A DNA stretch of 64,000 nucleotides, taken from assembly GCA_900317055.1 (NCBI GenBank), contig ONFF01000001.1, positions 172,259 through 236,258 on the forward strand, written 5' to 3'. Position numbers and translations under genes: made by a program. The stretch is from an uncultured Bacteroidales bacterium. Its GTDB lineage: Bacteria > Bacteroidota > Bacteroidia > Bacteroidales > F082. Every line of letters starts with the position of its first letter. Within the stretch, counting starts at the first letter, position 1. The notes beneath the pieces were generated by a model. It was not told where the DNA came from. It ran no database searches and saw only the letters and a list, made by a program, of their open reading frames with translations. Below are positions 40,401-47,948 of the stretch, piece by piece.

Positions 40401-40709
40401 CAGTGCTTCCTCGATATGGTCAAGCTCCTGTTTCTCAAGTTTGTCGATTTGGGTGTAGAGCTTTTCCTTTTCATCGGGGTCCATGTCGAAGTTGGCTTCG
40501 GCCTTGGCTTTCAGCTCGGCGATTTCGGCCACTTCGGCAGCGGTCTTACTCTTGATGTATTCCTTGAATTCTACGGTTTTATGTCTCAGGCTGTCGATGT
40601 CGAGTTTCTCGATTTGTTCGTAAGCCTTGAGGGTTTTTTCGAGTATGGGCTGTAGGGCCTTGTTGTCGCGTGAGGCCTTGTCGCCGAAGAGTTTCTTTAG
40701 AAATCCCAT
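37407..40709 (-). CDS. secA: Preprotein translocase ATPase SecA
   Basis: It drives secreted proteins through SecYEG. The 1100 residues are long compared with E. coli (901), as is usual in Bacteroidota, because of insertions in the nucleotide-binding region. Visible are Walker [48 protein letters not shown] and [11 protein letters not shown]. The C-terminal zinc SEC-C motif is [17 protein letters not shown] (three Cys and a His for zinc, SecB/ribosome contact). It is needed for all T9SS cargo in this window. A -7 element at 40778-40785 lies 69 bp upstream. Confidence 0.98.
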   Translation of the reverse strand: MGFLKKLFGDKASRDNKALQPILEKTLKAYEQIEKLDIDSLRHKTVEFKEYIKSKTAAEVAEIAELKAKAEANFDMDPDEKEKLYTQIDKLEKQELDHIEEALNDILPEAFSVVKAAAKYFCEHETVVVTATDLDRELAAKYDHVTIEGDKAYYKNSWMAGGNMVTWDMVHYDCQIIGGIVLHQGKIAEMATGEGKTLVATLPVYLNALAGKGVHVVTVNDYLAKRDSEWMGAMYEFLGLTVDCIDKHEPNSAARRRAYNCDITYGTNNEFGFDYLRDNMTGNPEELVQRQHHYAIVDEVDSVLIDDARTPLIISGPTPRGDQQEFDELKPDVVKLYEAQKRYVTTILAEAKRILTDPNATEEEKKHGADQLFRAYRGLPKNNALIKFLSEDGMKSLMQKTEGFYMQNRNENMHIIDDELYFVIDEKLNTVVLTDKGSEQLAQAYNDPSFFIIPDVGSEIAELEHSDLSNDEKVLRKAELMRNFAEKSERLHTVQQLLKAYTLFEKDVDYVIIDNKVKIVDEQTGRIMEGRRWSDGLHQAVEAKENVKVEAATQTYATITLQNYFRMYHKLAGMTGTAETEAGEFWDIYKLDVVVIPTNRPIARIDQEDMLYKTKREKYNAIIDEIQRLVNQGRPVLVGTTSVEVSELLSRMLTRKGIPHNVLNAKLHFKEAQIVKEAGQAGTVTIATNMAGRGTDIKLGPGVKEAGGLAIIGTERHESRRVDRQLRGRSGRQGDPGSSQFYISLEDNLMRLFGSERMATMMDRIGIQEGEVIQHSMMTKQIEKAQKKVEENHFGVRKHLLEYDDVMNAQREVIYKKRRHALFGERLSIDINNMMYDFGEKLIEEFQDDKDYEGLKMELLSSMGIEPPFSEEEFDRMKTKELAEKLFDAALEHYKEKARIIGEKTLPVIKNVYENQTHFENIAIPITDGKRGMNVIVNLKKAVENGAREVNLCIEKSITLGLIDNAWKEHLRELDDLKESVQNASYEQKDPLVIYKLESFNLFKAMLERINEDVISFLMRADIPTQDPNTVRESRGPQGIDKSKIREQRQDLLAQSHSDTQQRTITQPIHVEKKVGRNDPCPCGSGKKYKNCHGRLEGME

Positions 40710-41091
40710 TTTATTCAGTTTGCAGTTTGAAGTTGATAGTTATCAGTTAAATGATTGCGGTTTGCGCAAAATTCGTGCAAAGGTAGTGTTTTTCCGTGAA
40801 TTGTCGGAAAAATGTGTCAAAAAGGCAGAGGAAAGTAACTATTTTGCATGGTTTTAAGATGGCGATAGTTCGGATTATCGTGCGAAAACTTCCGATTTTA
40901 TGCAATAAATACGCTGTACTGCATAAAATAGTATGTTTTTTATGCAATAGGATGCATAAAAAGTGACGAACAACGATGAGCGCGTCATAGAAAAAGATGG
41001 CTATAGGATAGAAGTAGTGCCTGTGGCGAAGTGGAAAGCTCCTTTCGTGTAACCATAATTTTAAGGGGTGAAAAAGGGACTTTTTCCATTT
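40710..41091. other. secA upstream spacer with TTATGCA sites
   Basis: A gap of about 380 bp. It contains the secA -7 element TACCTTTG (40778-40785, minus strand), an AT-rich stretch, and four TTATGCA/TGCATAA boxes (40898-40959). A 29-codon frame (40963-41052) has no support. Otherwise nothing is recognised. Confidence 0.5.
40898..40959. promoter_or_regulatory. Four alternating TTATGCA/TGCATAA boxes
   Basis: TTATGCA at 40898-40904, TGCATAA at 40920-40926, TTATGCA at 40940-40946 and TGCATAA at 40953-40959 form two inverted pairs with spacings near 20 bp and 13 bp. They look like operator half-sites upstream of secA; no regulator is adjacent. Confidence 0.4.
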
Positions 41092-42462
41092 TTACTTCCC
41101 GTACAATCGCCTAACCCTTTCTTCCAAATACCGCTCAGGACTCGGTGCTGGCGCCTCGCCAATCTTGTTGTTGCGTTTGATGAGGATATATTCGGGGAAA
41201 GTACGGACATTGTAATCCTCCAAAAGGAGAATTTGGTCGCCGAGGTCGAGGAGGGGCCAGTCTTGTTTCTTCTCCGTGAACTGCTTCATGAAAAACTCCA
41301 TCTTGTCGTGCGTGGCAATGGTGAGGATTTGCACAGTATCTTGCCACTGATTGTGCAGGCTTCTTAATTCCGAGAACTGATGCTCGCTGACAGGTGAAGT
41401 GCCGTCGACGAATTGGAGCAATACTAATCTGTCTTTGTAATCCGAAAGACTTACATCATTTCCGTTGCGGTCTTTTAGCGTGAATTCAGTGGCTGCTGCG
41501 CCAGGGGCAAGGCGGTTGAAGTTCTCGAAGAAATCACTTATGATGGCCTTGTGCTCGGGGTATATTGTCTGAGACTTAAGTTGATTGAGATGGTCTTTGG
41601 CCAAACGACTTGTGCCACGCTCACCGTAGCAGAGTATTTGCAAATTATAGATAGTGATAAGCTCTGCAAGTTGCGGGTTGTTCGCCATCAGCGGGTCGGT
41701 GTTGAGGTATTTCTTGAGGGCGGCAGGACCTTGTGCAAAAGCATCGTTGAGCAGGTGGCTGTCGTAGGCGGCACTGTTGAAGTAGCCGTCAAACAACTCC
41801 TTGAAGAGATCGATATAGGCGCTTTGGGAGTAAAGCACTGGTTGTCCATCGTAATAGTCCTTGATGATTCTCTTGCCACCATCGGTGCTGATGCCCAGTT
41901 TGATGGCGGCAATCTTGTAGCGGTTGTGGTTCTTCACATAGTCCGACTTGATGTCGGGCACCTCGCGGCTGATGGCGTTTTGGATGGAGTCGATGTATCG
42001 CAACTGACGGCCACGGTAAATCTGGTTGAAATGTTCTGTCATGTATGCGTTGATGATCTCCTCGGAATAGATGACTTGTCGGTAGATGCCTTTGTCGGTG
42101 GCGCGCTTCACCCGGATGGTGGGCAATTCTTTTTCAAAATAGGAGACATCGTCTTTCTTCTCGGGCACGATGATTTCGATGTCGTATGTGGCATTAGGGG
42201 TGAGGATGAGGTCGACAGATTCAAGCCCGACGAAAACACGAGCCGGCAAGATTTGTTTTACCGAACCCTCAAGGATGAAATGGCCTTGGGCATCAGTTTG
42301 GCCTTGGTCAAGCAAAGTGCCCGTTTCGTTGACGAGGTCTTCGTAGGCAAAGAGCCTAATTAAGGTGTTGGTCTTGTTGCTTCGGCCGGTAATGGTCACA
42401 TTTTGAGCACTTACCGAGAGGAAAAGCACGGCAAAAAAAAGTGTAGCAATCCTTCGTTTCAT
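41092..42462 (-). CDS. TlpA/thioredoxin-fold protein lacking the CxxC pair
   Basis: The 456-residue secreted protein starts with signal peptide MKRRIATLFFAVLFLSVSAQ. A DUF4369-like beta domain follows (NVTITGRSNKTNTLIRLFAYEDL ... ARVFVGLESVDLIL), then a helical middle and a C-terminal AhpC/TlpA-type domain (EFTLKDRNGNDVSLSDYKDRLVLLQFVDGTSPVSEHQFSEL ... FPEYILIKRNNKIG). Where TlpA has WCxxC, this protein has DGTSPVSEH, so it cannot do thiol exchange. Start 42462 is set by the signal peptide; the upstream extension is an out-of-frame reading of coaD. Confidence 0.85.
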   Translation of the reverse strand: MKRRIATLFFAVLFLSVSAQNVTITGRSNKTNTLIRLFAYEDLVNETGTLLDQGQTDAQGHFILEGSVKQILPARVFVGLESVDLILTPNATYDIEIIVPEKKDDVSYFEKELPTIRVKRATDKGIYRQVIYSEEIINAYMTEHFNQIYRGRQLRYIDSIQNAISREVPDIKSDYVKNHNRYKIAAIKLGISTDGGKRIIKDYYDGQPVLYSQSAYIDLFKELFDGYFNSAAYDSHLLNDAFAQGPAALKKYLNTDPLMANNPQLAELITIYNLQILCYGERGTSRLAKDHLNQLKSQTIYPEHKAIISDFFENFNRLAPGAAATEFTLKDRNGNDVSLSDYKDRLVLLQFVDGTSPVSEHQFSELRSLHNQWQDTVQILTIATHDKMEFFMKQFTEKKQDWPLLDLGDQILLLEDYNVRTFPEYILIKRNNKIGEAPAPSPERYLEERVRRLYGK

Positions 42463-42488
42463 GCGTTGAAAACGAAAAACAGGGGAAA

Positions 42489-42959
42489 TTATTGCTTTTC
42501 GGGCAACTTCACCTCGGCAGGCAGGAACTTGGAGGTGTCGCCGCCGTTCTTGTAGATGTCGCGGACGACGCTCGACGACACGCCGACCAATTCGCTCTCG
42601 GTGAGGAGGAAGATGGTCTCCAACTCGGGGTGCAGGCGCTTGTTGGCGTGCCCAATCATGTTCTCGTATTCGAAATCGCTGCCGCAACGCAGGCCACGGA
42701 TGATGGTGTTGGCACCCACTTTCTTGCAGAAGTCGGCGGTGAGGCCTTCGTAGCTCTCCACTTTCACATTGGGGTAGTCAGCGAAGACGGCTTTACACCA
42801 GGCGATGCGGTCTTGCAATTCAAAGGTGGAACGCTTTTCCATATTGATGCCGACGGCGACATAGATTTCGTCGAACATGGGTAAAGCTCTCAAAACGATG
42901 GAACGGTGACCCAAGGTGATGGGATCGAAGGAACCGGGGAATACGGCTATTCTTTTCAT
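42489..42959 (-). CDS. coaD: Pantetheine-phosphate adenylyltransferase
   Basis: It catalyses the fourth step of coenzyme A synthesis, 4'-phosphopantetheine plus ATP to dephospho-CoA. The 156 residues show the nucleotidyl-transferase loop AVFPGSFDPITLGHRSIV, then VAVGINMEKRSTF, ANTIIRGLRCGSDFEYE, and the ISSTxVR-type VGVSSSVVRDI near the C-terminus. It lies 26 bp upstream of the TlpA-like gene on the same strand, a plausible operon. The family and start are secure. Confidence 0.97.
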   Translation of the reverse strand: MKRIAVFPGSFDPITLGHRSIVLRALPMFDEIYVAVGINMEKRSTFELQDRIAWCKAVFADYPNVKVESYEGLTADFCKKVGANTIIRGLRCGSDFEYENMIGHANKRLHPELETIFLLTESELVGVSSSVVRDIYKNGGDTSKFLPAEVKLPEKQ

Positions 42960-43088
42960 TGGTTGTTCTTTTTGACTTCGAGAGTTCGGGACGCGTGACC
43001 TACTCCCCCTTGAAAGGGAGCTGGGGGGATTAAAAACTCGCGCCCTGAAGTCTCGTAGACTCGTGTTTCTTTTCAGGCTGCAAAAGTA

Positions 43089-43715
43089 TCATTTCGTCAC
43101 GACATGACGCAAATCTTCGCCTAATATTTCACTTGTTGAACGGTAAGTATTTTTCAAGAAATCCTCAATCTCTTCATTTCCAATCAGTTTTATCTCGGTG
43201 ATGCCTTCCTCGGTCTGTGGCTTGGGTTGGATGGTCTCTTCGCTTTCCATCAGGTACCAATAGGTGCGTTTCAGCGTCCATTCGTCATGCTCTAAGTAGC
43301 AGTGCCAAGTGGATGGCAACTCCTTGACGATGCACAATTTGCCGATACCCGTTTCTTCCTCCACCTCGCGCATTGCGGCCGCTTCAGGCTCCTCTCCTTT
43401 TTCAATATGTCCCTTGGGCAAGTCGGGGATGCCTTTGCGCACGATGCTGACGAACTTGCCATCAACGACCACGACACCACCCGCCGCAGGAGCCATTCTG
43501 AAGGTCTCTTTTAGTGCAGCGGCGACGGCGTTTTCACCCACTTCGTGGATGAAAGTGTCGCCTGGGTCGCGGTCATCGAGCCATTCCGGAAAAAAATCGC
43601 ACAACAGTTCGGCATCGTATCTGTCAGATTCTTGGAGCGTTGCATCGAGTCTTAAAGAATCACCCTCAATTTTTGGAAAAATCAAGGCTTTGTTTTCATG
43701 AAAAATCTTGTACAT
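43089..43715 (-). CDS. Nudix hydrolase
   Basis: The 208 residues include a complete Nudix box, GHIEKGEEPEAAAMREVEEE followed by TGI (GX5EX7REUXEEXGU), near residues 121-143. VVVVDGKFVSIVRKGIPDLPKG is just before it. The N-terminal 95 residues (MYKIFHENKALIF ...) are of a type seen in Bacteroidales Nudix proteins; substrate unknown. Start at 43715 is preferred over an upstream ATG because the family begins MYKIF. It diverges from pyrE, 66 bp away. Confidence 0.93.
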   Translation of the reverse strand: MYKIFHENKALIFPKIEGDSLRLDATLQESDRYDAELLCDFFPEWLDDRDPGDTFIHEVGENAVAAALKETFRMAPAAGGVVVVDGKFVSIVRKGIPDLPKGHIEKGEEPEAAAMREVEEETGIGKLCIVKELPSTWHCYLEHDEWTLKRTYWYLMESEETIQPKPQTEEGITEIKLIGNEEIEDFLKNTYRSTSEILGEDLRHVVTK

Positions 43716-43781
43716 TTGCAGTCTATTTATCGCTTTCAAGCGACAAAGATACAAAATAAGTTTCGACAAAGTTCAACAACC

Positions 43782-44429
43782 ATGAAATACGACGATTCAG
43801 CATTGACTTTGGCTCAACACCTGCTTCAGATTAGAGCCGTGAAACTCAGCCCAAAAGCGCCTTTTACTTGGGCATCAGGTTTGAAAAGCCCCATTTATTG
43901 TGACAATCGTGTCACGCTTTCCTATCCTGCCGTGAGGACTTATATCCGTCAGCAATTTGTGGAGAAAATCATGCAAAACTACGGCAAACCGGATGTGATT
44001 GCCGGTGTGGCCACAGGCGGCATTGCCCAAGGTGCCTTGGTGGCTCAAGAACTGGGTCTGCCGTTCGTGTATGTGCGTTCAGAGAAGAAGTCGCACGGCA
44101 TGCAGAACCAGATTGAGGGCGTCATCAACGCGGGGCAGTCGGTGGTGGTCATCGAAGACTTGGTTTCTACAGGCAAATCGAGTCTCATGGCGGTCGATGC
44201 TCTGCGTGAGGCTGGTGCCGAGGTGAAGGGCATGGTGGCCATCTTCACTTACCAGATGGAACTAGCCAAGAAGAACTTCGAGGAGAAGAAATGCCAGCTA
44301 GTCACCTTGTCGAACTACGAGACTCTGATTCACAAGGCCGTGGAAGAGAAATATATCTCCGAAGAGGATGTGCAGTCCTTGAAGGAATGGCGCCAAGACC
44401 AGCAGGCCTGGAGCGACCGCTGGAGTTAA
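43782..44429 (+). CDS. pyrE: Orotate phosphoribosyltransferase
   Basis: It joins orotate and PRPP to give OMP in pyrimidine synthesis. The 215 residues contain FTWASGLKSPIYCDNRVTLSYP (orotate loop), VIAGVATGGIAQGALVAQELG, the mobile-loop FVYVRSEKKSHGMQNQIEG, and the PRPP motif VVVIEDLVSTGKS. All catalytic Lys and Asp positions that I can check are present. The start at 43782 is chosen because the upstream frame overlaps the divergent Nudix start. A terminator follows at 44461-44498. Confidence 0.97.
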   Translation: MKYDDSALTLAQHLLQIRAVKLSPKAPFTWASGLKSPIYCDNRVTLSYPAVRTYIRQQFVEKIMQNYGKPDVIAGVATGGIAQGALVAQELGLPFVYVRSEKKSHGMQNQIEGVINAGQSVVVIEDLVSTGKSSLMAVDALREAGAEVKGMVAIFTYQMELAKKNFEEKKCQLVTLSNYETLIHKAVEEKYISEEDVQSLKEWRQDQQAWSDRWS

Positions 44430-44460
44430 GGAAACAAATCTGACATAATCTTGAATAAAT

Positions 44461-44498
44461 AGAAAAGCCGACATTGCTGCCGGCTTTTCTTGTTTTAT
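44461..44498. terminator. Bidirectional terminator between pyrE and birA
   Basis: AGAAAAGCCG/CGGCTTTTCT stem with T-rich flanks in both directions, between two convergent genes. Confidence 0.85.
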
Positions 44499-44528
44499 TT
44501 TGGTTATGTATTCTTTTGAATCAATCAT

Positions 44529-45260
44529 TTACAGCACAAACTTTATCTCTTTAATATCAAATGTGTAGAGAGTTCGTTGCTCATCAACAAGTTGTAGCCG
44601 CCCGAACGGGTCTATACCTGTCATCAACAGCTGTAAAACCTTTCCATCAACTTCATAATCTGCCCAAGTACGGTAACGGAATAATCTTTTCAAATAGTCC
44701 TGTTCAATGGTTGTCAGGTTGGATTTCAGTTGCTCCACCTTTATTATTATATGTTCTGCTAGTTGCTCCAAAAGTGGTTGCAATTCAAAGTCTTTTCCCG
44801 TAATCAATTTCAGCGAAATTGGATTCGTTGGCCAATCTTGAAACTGCATCTGGTTGACATTGAGTCCAATACCTATAATGGAGATGTCCATCATGTTGGC
44901 CTTTATTGTGCTGTTGATGAGAATACCGGCTAGTTTGCGGTTCCCGTAATAGATGTCGTTGGGCCATTTGATGCTGAGCTTCTCGACGGGTAACAATTTG
45001 TCTAACACCTCGACAATGCCCAACGGCACAGCCTCGGAAAGCAGGAATTGTCGTTCGGCGGGCAAAAAGCTCATATCCGCAGCTAAAGAGAAAGTGAGGT
45101 TCTTTCCAACCTCACTTTCCCAGCTGTTACTGCCCATGCCTTTGCCTGCCGTTTGCTCGTCGGCGCTGACCACCCAGTTGCGGATGTCGCACTCCGACTG
45201 TTGCTTTTGCAGGAAGGCATTGGTGGAGTCGATTTGTTCGAAATGATGATAATGGAGCAT
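44529..45260 (-). CDS. birA: Biotin--[acetyl-CoA-carboxylase] ligase
   Basis: It attaches biotin to acceptor lysines. The 243 residues comprise only the catalytic (class I) domain; the DNA-binding HTH of E. coli BirA is absent, so it is not a repressor. Motifs: DSTNAFLQKQ, the biotin-adenylate loop DEQTAGKGMGSNSWES (usual GRGRxGR here GKGMGS), IKWPNDIYYGNRKLAGILI, and IGIGLNVNQ. The ATG at 45260 overlaps the TGA of the upstream T9SS gene by one base (TGATG), which suggests coupled translation. A GTG one codon upstream is an alternative start. Confidence 0.94.
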   Translation of the reverse strand: MLHYHHFEQIDSTNAFLQKQQSECDIRNWVVSADEQTAGKGMGSNSWESEVGKNLTFSLAADMSFLPAERQFLLSEAVPLGIVEVLDKLLPVEKLSIKWPNDIYYGNRKLAGILINSTIKANMMDISIIGIGLNVNQMQFQDWPTNPISLKLITGKDFELQPLLEQLAEHIIIKVEQLKSNLTTIEQDYLKRLFRYRTWADYEVDGKVLQLLMTGIDPFGRLQLVDEQRTLYTFDIKEIKFVL

Positions 45261-46888
45261 CACTTCACCACGACTCTCTGTGTCTTGTTACCTACTTTGA
45301 CTGCGTAGACGCCAGCGCCAAAACGCTTCATGTCAATTTGCAACTCGCCTTCACAGCGGCCTTCGAAAACGCGCTGGCCGACCATATTAAATATGGTGAC
45401 AGCTTGTTCGCCTTCGCTGATGATGTTGACAAGGCCTGAAGTAGGATTGGGGTAGATGTTGATATTATGGTCGAGGTATTCTTCCACATCGGCGGTCACC
45501 TCGTAGGAGAACTCGGTGCTTTCGCTGTCATTGAAGCGGCTGCCCGAGAACATGGTTGACGAACCTGCTCTCAGACCGTAGACGGCAGAGCCTGTCAATC
45601 CATCGCCACCAGCATCGTAAATGGTGAAGTCGTAGCATCCATCGCCCGTAATGACGAGAGTGTCAATGTACATGGTGTTGGGCTCAGTGTAGGGGCCGCC
45701 TTCTTGGATGACTTCGCCAGTCGAAAGCTTGGTGACTTTCCATGTGGTTTCTTGTGGGTTGCTGTCGGTGCGGATGTTGACTTTGATTATCTTGCCAACT
45801 GCTTGGTAGGCCTGCTGGATGGAGAAGGTGGCTACATCATCATCGGGGGCTTCATCTTGGCCGTTGTTGACGCTTTTGATCTTCACCTCAAGCGTGTTTT
45901 CCTCTTCGACGGGGAAACTGATCTCGCCCAATTCAATAATCTCGGAATCAAAAGTGGGCATGTTGCCTGTCCAGCCGATGGTCTTCAGGGTTTCTCCGTT
46001 GACAAGCACTTCCAACTCGGCGGAAGTCATCGTATTGCTTCCATAATTGGTCAGCAGAACTGTCGGCTCGGCAAAACCACTGCAATTCATCTTTTTGACA
46101 TTGGTGATTTCGCTCACGGATGCCTCGTTGGCGTAAAAAGGATCAGGGCTGAGACTCGACTTGCAGGCTTGATACACTTCTTTTGTGTTTGAGTTTTGCA
46201 CCCATGCGATGGCATCCAGCTGGTCCATGTTGTAGATGTTGGCCAACTCCCATGTGAAAGTGTAGGCAAAGTAGCCATTGGCTTCCAAACTGCCAAGGGA
46301 TTGCCCAGCTGAGCTTGGCAGGAGTTTCTTCATCACATCGTAGAAGTCCTTTTCGCCATTAGGTCCTGGGGCGGAATTGAAATGTATCTCCTTCTCGATA
46401 ACCCCAACATAAAGCTTTAAGCTGCCTGCGATGTCGGTTGAGGCACGGCCCATCACATGAACGGTGATGGCATCTTGGGCATCGTTCAATTCCCAAGAAA
46501 GGCGCAACTCCATAGGTGATTCGATGACAGAAAGCTGATCGATGATGCTTTGGGTGATGTTGCCCGAATTGCCTGAGAAACGGTTGCCATCGACGACAAC
46601 ATGAGGCACACTATTGACACTATAATAACTGACGCGGGAACCATTATCACCCGTGTTGTGTAGATACATCGGGTCGGCACCCGATGGCCAGCTTACATGG
46701 TATTTGATGGCCACCACCTTGTCGCGATTGTTGGCGATAAGTGCATCCATGCCAGGATTGTACATTGCACATGGGCCACAGCCGGTGTTGGTGAAGCTTT
46801 CAAGTAATAACATACGCTCGTTTTGAGCATTGGTTTTCAGGGAAACCAGCATCATAAGAGATGCCAAAAAGACAGTAAACCTTTTCAT
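45260..46888 (-). CDS. Omp28-like T9SS-secreted protein
   Basis: The 542 residues have signal peptide MKRFTVFLASLMMLVSLKTNAQ, then an Omp28/thioredoxin-like domain with CGPC in ESFTNTGCGPCAMYNPGM. A middle region of Ig-like strands (PTVLLTNYGSNTMTSAELEVLVNG) is followed by a T9SS sorting domain (INIYPNPTSGLVNIISEG ... VYAVKVGNKTQRVVVK). It is a paralogue in layout of 34750-37299. The redox pair is intact. A -7 element (46919-46926) is 31 bp upstream. It is coupled to birA, a functionally unrelated gene. Confidence 0.88.
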   Translation of the reverse strand: MKRFTVFLASLMMLVSLKTNAQNERMLLLESFTNTGCGPCAMYNPGMDALIANNRDKVVAIKYHVSWPSGADPMYLHNTGDNGSRVSYYSVNSVPHVVVDGNRFSGNSGNITQSIIDQLSVIESPMELRLSWELNDAQDAITVHVMGRASTDIAGSLKLYVGVIEKEIHFNSAPGPNGEKDFYDVMKKLLPSSAGQSLGSLEANGYFAYTFTWELANIYNMDQLDAIAWVQNSNTKEVYQACKSSLSPDPFYANEASVSEITNVKKMNCSGFAEPTVLLTNYGSNTMTSAELEVLVNGETLKTIGWTGNMPTFDSEIIELGEISFPVEEENTLEVKIKSVNNGQDEAPDDDVATFSIQQAYQAVGKIIKVNIRTDSNPQETTWKVTKLSTGEVIQEGGPYTEPNTMYIDTLVITGDGCYDFTIYDAGGDGLTGSAVYGLRAGSSTMFSGSRFNDSESTEFSYEVTADVEEYLDHNINIYPNPTSGLVNIISEGEQAVTIFNMVGQRVFEGRCEGELQIDMKRFGAGVYAVKVGNKTQRVVVK

Positions 46889-46918
46889 TAGCGTGATTTT
46901 TTTTGATGTTTTTCAGCA

Positions 46919-46926
46919 CAAAAGTA
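46919..46926 (-). promoter_or_regulatory. -7 promoter element for the 45260-46888 gene
   Basis: TACTTTTG on the minus strand, 30 bp before the ATG at 46888. Confidence 0.45.
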
Positions 46927-47028
46927 GATATTTTTCAAAATATGGCAATGTTTTTGTTGCGTAATTAGGAAAAAATATGCATTTTTGCACGTTGAAAATA
47001 ATAGGGATAATATCAAAAGCATAATACT

Positions 47029-47760
47029 ATGGTTAAAAGGTCTATTTTTACTTTAATGTTTTTAGCTGTAATGGGTTGGGTTTCAGCTCAATCGTTACAG
47101 TTTGAATTGGATGGTCACGCCTATACAGAAGGTGAAACCATCGAATGCAACACTCCAACGGAATGGGGTGAATATCTTCAGGATATGCAGATCAGGAATC
47201 TTACTGGTCAGGATTTGAATGTTTTGGTTAAAAAAGAGGTCATTGAAGACCTTGAAGGTGTCTCGAACTATTTCTGCTGGGGCCTGTGCTTCGGCCCTGA
47301 CACTTATGTTAGCCCGAATCCTGTTGCTGTACCTGCCAACAGCGTTACATCTGTTGGGGCTCTTTCGTTCCATGCGATGTTCGACGAGAATGTGTTCGGC
47401 AAGGTGCAGGTGAGGTATTTCGCTTATGACGAACGTCATCCTGAAGACGCTGCTATTATCAATGTGGTTTTCCACAGGTCAGGCGAGGGTATTCATGAGG
47501 TTGGCGCTGTGAGCTTCGGTCAGGCTTATCCCAATCCGGCTTCCTCGGTTGTGAATTTCGACTACAACATCAATGCCAGCGACAGAGCTTCCGTGTCGGT
47601 CTACAATCTGCTTGGCCAAGAGGTGAAGAGCCAACAGGTGAACGGCATGCAAGGACATCTCTCCGTCTCGGTGGCCGACCTCAACGAAGGTATCTATTTC
47701 TGCAAACTGTTTGTGAACGGTAGCGCCGTATCGACAGAAAAGTTTGTCGTGAAGAAGTGA
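47029..47760 (+). CDS. Small T9SS type A sorting domain protein
   Basis: The 243 residues have signal peptide MVKRSIFTLMFLAVMGWVSAQ, one short beta domain of about 140 residues (SLQFELDGHAYTEGETIECN ... YFCWGLCFGPDTYVSPNPV) and a T9SS sorting domain (FGQAYPNPASSVVNFDYNIN ... SVYNLLGQEVKSQQ ... GIYFCKLFVNGSAVSTEKFVVKK). The body has three Cys, of which two (FCWGLC) could form a disulfide. I recognise no enzyme motif. It diverges from the Omp28-like gene and ends at a strong terminator. Confidence 0.87.
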   Translation: MVKRSIFTLMFLAVMGWVSAQSLQFELDGHAYTEGETIECNTPTEWGEYLQDMQIRNLTGQDLNVLVKKEVIEDLEGVSNYFCWGLCFGPDTYVSPNPVAVPANSVTSVGALSFHAMFDENVFGKVQVRYFAYDERHPEDAAIINVVFHRSGEGIHEVGAVSFGQAYPNPASSVVNFDYNINASDRASVSVYNLLGQEVKSQQVNGMQGHLSVSVADLNEGIYFCKLFVNGSAVSTEKFVVKK

Positions 47761-47781
47761 AGCCTTCTATGACTTGAAACT

Positions 47782-47815
47782 AAAAGGGTGGTGTTGACCG
47801 ACACCACCCTTTTTT
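47782..47815 (+). terminator. Terminator of the small T9SS gene
   Basis: AAAAGGGTGGTGT/ACACCACCCTTTTTT, a 13-bp stem with a 6-nt loop and a T6 tract, 22 bp after the stop. Confidence 0.9.
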
Positions 47816-47948
47816 GGCTTTAAAAAGCCTATATCCCATTTGAATTGGATTTTTTAGCGATTTTTTCAGTTTTTTAACTGATGTTTCAAATAATTTTACT
47901 TACTTTGCAAATTGTTTAATTAGCTTTTTTGCAAATAATCTATTTACT

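Noticed and set aside
40963-41052. 29-codon GTG frame (..VIEKDGYRIEVVPVAKWKAPFV)
   Set aside because: It looks somewhat protein-like but lacks a start signal or support; it could be a relic of a gene end.
42960-43088. Possible small gene between coaD and the Nudix gene
   Set aside because: The 129 bp contain only a CCCCCTTGAAAGGGAGCTGG-type repeat and no credible start and stop pair.
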